DNA from: Undaria pinnatifida
Lineage: Eukaryota > Sar > Phaeophyceae > Laminariales > Alariaceae
Assembly: GCA_012845835.1 (NCBI GenBank)
Contig: JABAKD010000003.1
Location: forward strand, 2,476,212-2,540,211
Direction of reading: 5' to 3'
Length of the DNA: 64,000 bases
The notes beneath the pieces are model-generated. The model did no database searches, was not told the DNA's origin, and was given only the letters and a program-made list of their open reading frames with translations. This document shows positions 46,120 to 64,000 of the stretch, one piece after another. Both the position numbers and the translations under genes were made by a program. Position 1 is the stretch's first letter. Each line of letters starts with the position of its first letter.

Positions 46120-46345
46120 TTCTAATTCCAAGCAGTTCGCCCCCCAGAAACTTGGTGCGATTCTGTATGTATGTGCACCCACGGCGTTGGGGGAAAGCGA
46201 CTTGAAAATAGTGTGAGCTGCTCTTTTGCAGGTCTAAAATGGTTACCCAGTAGCCTTTTATGAACTGTACCCGCGGTTTTAGCGAAAAATGACTTGGAAT
46301 CATTATGGGATGCTTTGTTGCAGGTCTAAAATGGTGAAGGAAGCC
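46120..46345. repeat. Two-copy repeat ending TTGCAGGTCTAAAATGGT
   Basis: The segment ending TTTTGCAGGTCTAAAATGGT occurs at about 46224-46243 and again at 46316-46336, with related upstream sequence (GGGGGAAAGCGACTTG / TAGCGAAAAATGACTTG). Both ATGs are directly followed by GT, so one could be a minimal first SLC4 exon, but this is speculative. Confidence 0.45.
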
Positions 46346-46761
46346 CCTTCTGCTCGGTCTCCTGTCCAGCACCGATCTCATTAACCAAACAGCTGTGCCG
46401 TTGATGGCAGACCTCGTGTTCAGCTCGCTTGGTCATACAAACACTATGGTAGTTGCTTACGTGCTTCGAGGCTTCATTCCCCACTGTCCGTGTCTGGTCC
46501 GGCTTTTCATGTACGTCATTTGCCAAGCATACCGACTTCTTCCATGATTTCTTGCACATACTGTTTGTTAACCCTCTGGGACTTGAGAGGGATAAAGGGC
46601 CGGAAAACAAGTGACGATTACAGCATCCGCCACATGAACCCACCAGCGCTGCTGGGGTAGGATTTATGTCCGAACTGCCGTTTAAGGAGCTGCAAGACAC
46701 GCGCGCAGCATGTAGCGATGATACTCGTACTGTTGCTCGGTTTCGTGTCTTGACTGTTCAG

Positions 46762-62347
<15,586 letters not shown>

Positions 62348-64000
62348 GTGAGATTGTGGGATAACAGTTCTGATGCGTGCTATAATAGGATCGGGAGGGG
62401 GGGCGTACTCATTTGTTGCTTGCCTTAGTCATTTGACCATTGACCACGCATCCCATTCGAGAAGGAACACCGTTCCTACTCGTGATGGAGACGACACCTC
62501 CAACATTTGGGCACTCAATACGTTTCTCCCTTACATAACATATTTTTTGTTTACGTTTCTTCCTTACATTACATTTTTTTTGTATCTGCTCAGCTGATCT
62601 TCCTGCTTAGCCGTCTGTGGCCACCACCTGTCTCCTAGGATAATGATCGCTTTCTTGCTGCTATCTCATGTACCAAAATTCTCCATGACACACCCGTCTA
62701 TGTTCCTCATATCTTCCAACACATTTCATTCCATTCATCCTTGTACAGTTCACATTCTCCCACTCTATGGGTTTTACCCTCGTCTGCGCTGAAACAAGGA
62801 CAGCTCTGTGCGCCTACTTGCTCCTCCACCCGACTACTGGTATACCTGTTCTTCTGGCAGGCCCAGGTCCCCGACACGAAAACGCAGTTTCAGCGTTTTG
62901 CGCGTAGTCCATTGAGCCGTGCGAATGCGTTTTCATTCCTATCTATTATTTTGACCTCCAGTAGTTCTCTGCGATAACGGTGGTGCTTTTTGATAACTAT
63001 GTTTTAGATGTGTCAGCTGTGAGTTCGATAAATTCAAGGGTCGATGCTCATCTTTGCAAGCTGCGTTATACACCGGCCGCTCATTTCTACAGATTTGTAT
63101 TCTTTGAAGGTATGACTATTTCTATGGATTTGCCAGGGTGAACATTGACAAAACGAAATGTTATCAATAATAATGGTAGCAACTACAGTACTTCTTCCCA
63201 ATCTCGTAAGTTGTTATCATTTGTTGCGTCTTCTTGGTCTAAAAGTCAATCGCCCATGATACCCAATTTCGTTCAAAGAACAATCGTGCCTTAAGAATAA
63301 TGAGTGGGATAGAATGCATCGGTAGTAGCTAAAATGACAATATTTTGGGAAAGGAATTAGGAAATGGTTGGTAGATGGTCATAAGAGAGATACTACTGCT
63401 TTATGAGGGGATGGTCGATTTCTATCGGAGCGACATTCTTAGCTATATTGTCGGAGAGTAATCATAATAATGATAACTTGAAGGTAGGTTCCGTTGTATC
63501 CCTTAAGTCACAATATTGGTCTGATTGCAGCTTCGTTTGTTGCCAAAGTAAGTTTTTGGCCTTTCGATTATTTGAAAGAACTTTTGTGTTTTAACAAAAA
63601 CCTAAGAGGTAGTTTTCGTGGTATCATTCAAGTCACCATATTGGTCCGATTGCAAGTTTCATTTCGTTTTTGTTAGAAAGTCGCTTGTGGGTTTTTGGAC
63701 GAAATAGAGGTCCTCAAATGAGGAGCTCTCACATACCATTGGTACTTTGCTGGTGCGCCCCGACCGTAGTGGTGTTCGTTAAGAGCGCGGTTCGTGTCAA
63801 GAGAAGAAAGCGTTCATGCTGTGCGTGTTTTAGAAGTATGCCTGTTGTCTGGTTAGTGGTGGGGTCGAAACCGCAGGTGACATGGAGACCCTTGTTTCTG
63901 ACAGCAGCGACTGCAGCGGCTTCTGACAACGTTTGTCTTCACCGACCCTCTTCTCTCGGTCGGTACACGGCTGTGACATCCCGCCGGTCACTGCCCTATT
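62348..64000. other. SLC4 intron and right edge, no further exon recognised
   Basis: Contains a CAGCTGTGAG subfamily 1 repeat (63007-63110) and AT-rich sequence with two copies of a CCTTAAGTCACAATATTGGT / CATTCAAGTCACCATATTGG motif near 63500 and 63625. The remaining SLC4 membrane segments should lie beyond 64000. Confidence 0.5.

Larger units (their letters stand above)
41262..46560. other. Region between two divergent genes, no supported gene
   Basis: It should hold the 5' ends and promoters of the fibrillin gene (leftward) and the SLC4 gene (rightward). It has GGGGTGGGGTAGGGTG-type G-rich runs (41290-41410, 41620-41690), a two-copy repeat (about 42985-43080 and 43340-43420: GCGCATCCCTTTCGCC..ACGAGGCC) and a 12-bp tandem array. 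A 125-codon minus-strand ORF at 44626-45003 (starting MRLTSKTVENVSNKLTQW) has protein-like composition but no recognisable domain. Confidence 0.4.

Noticed and set aside
63729-63929. Minus-strand 66-codon ORF starting MSEAAAVAAVRNKGLHVTCG
   Set aside because: Looks protein-like but has no recognised family and lies antisense in the probable SLC4 gene; too little to support a gene.

Overview
The window is nuclear DNA from a photosynthetic eukaryote, most likely an ochrophyte (stramenopile) alga with a secondary red plastid. A brown alga is my best guess, from the long introns and repeat load, but it is not proven. The strongest pointer is that two of the three genes begin with an ER-type signal peptide ending in an A-F motif (GSAQ/AFA in one, TAE/AFMA in the other), the bipartite plastid-targeting signature of this lineage. 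Every gene is split into small exons of about 65-350 bp, separated by introns of 0.2-6.3 kb. I rebuilt exons by joining conserved protein blocks and requiring GT-AG (once GC-AG) borders with matching reading phase.

Layout. (1) 502-9796, minus strand: hydroxymethylbilane synthase (hemC/HMBS), seven exons from the signal-peptide ATG to the [10 protein letters not shown] block; the C-terminal domain lies off the left edge. (2) 9.8-22.4 kb: no convincing gene, only dispersed and tandem repeats, a tRNA-like SINE head and a few weak ORFs. (3) 22,439-about 41,261, minus strand: a plastid-lipid-associated (PAP/fibrillin) protein. Its fibrillin exons are phase-compatible with an upstream run of three degenerate EF-hand-like modules, suggesting one modular protein. 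(4) 41.3-46.7 kb: the gap between two divergently transcribed genes, rich in repeats. (5) 46,762-62,347, plus strand: an SLC4-family bicarbonate/anion transporter with a plastid-type presequence, ten exons, with the 3' end off the right edge. Its 6.3-kb intron holds a decayed, antisense tyrosine-recombinase retrotransposon (DIRS-like: coiled-coil gag, CCCH finger, RT/RNase H, YR).

Biology. The three genes fit plastid physiology: tetrapyrrole synthesis, a plastid lipid-associated protein, and bicarbonate transport that could serve a carbon-concentrating mechanism if the presequence works. They are not an operon, and any functional link is inference.

The rest is repeats: short TTAA-flanked MITEs, a PIF/Harbinger-like MITE with TAA flanks, several dispersed families of about 100-250 bp, a 600-bp CAAA microsatellite inside an intron, and many tandem arrays. 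The most striking pattern is that exon edges, with their splice sites, recur as tandem degenerate copies in the adjoining introns of all three genes.
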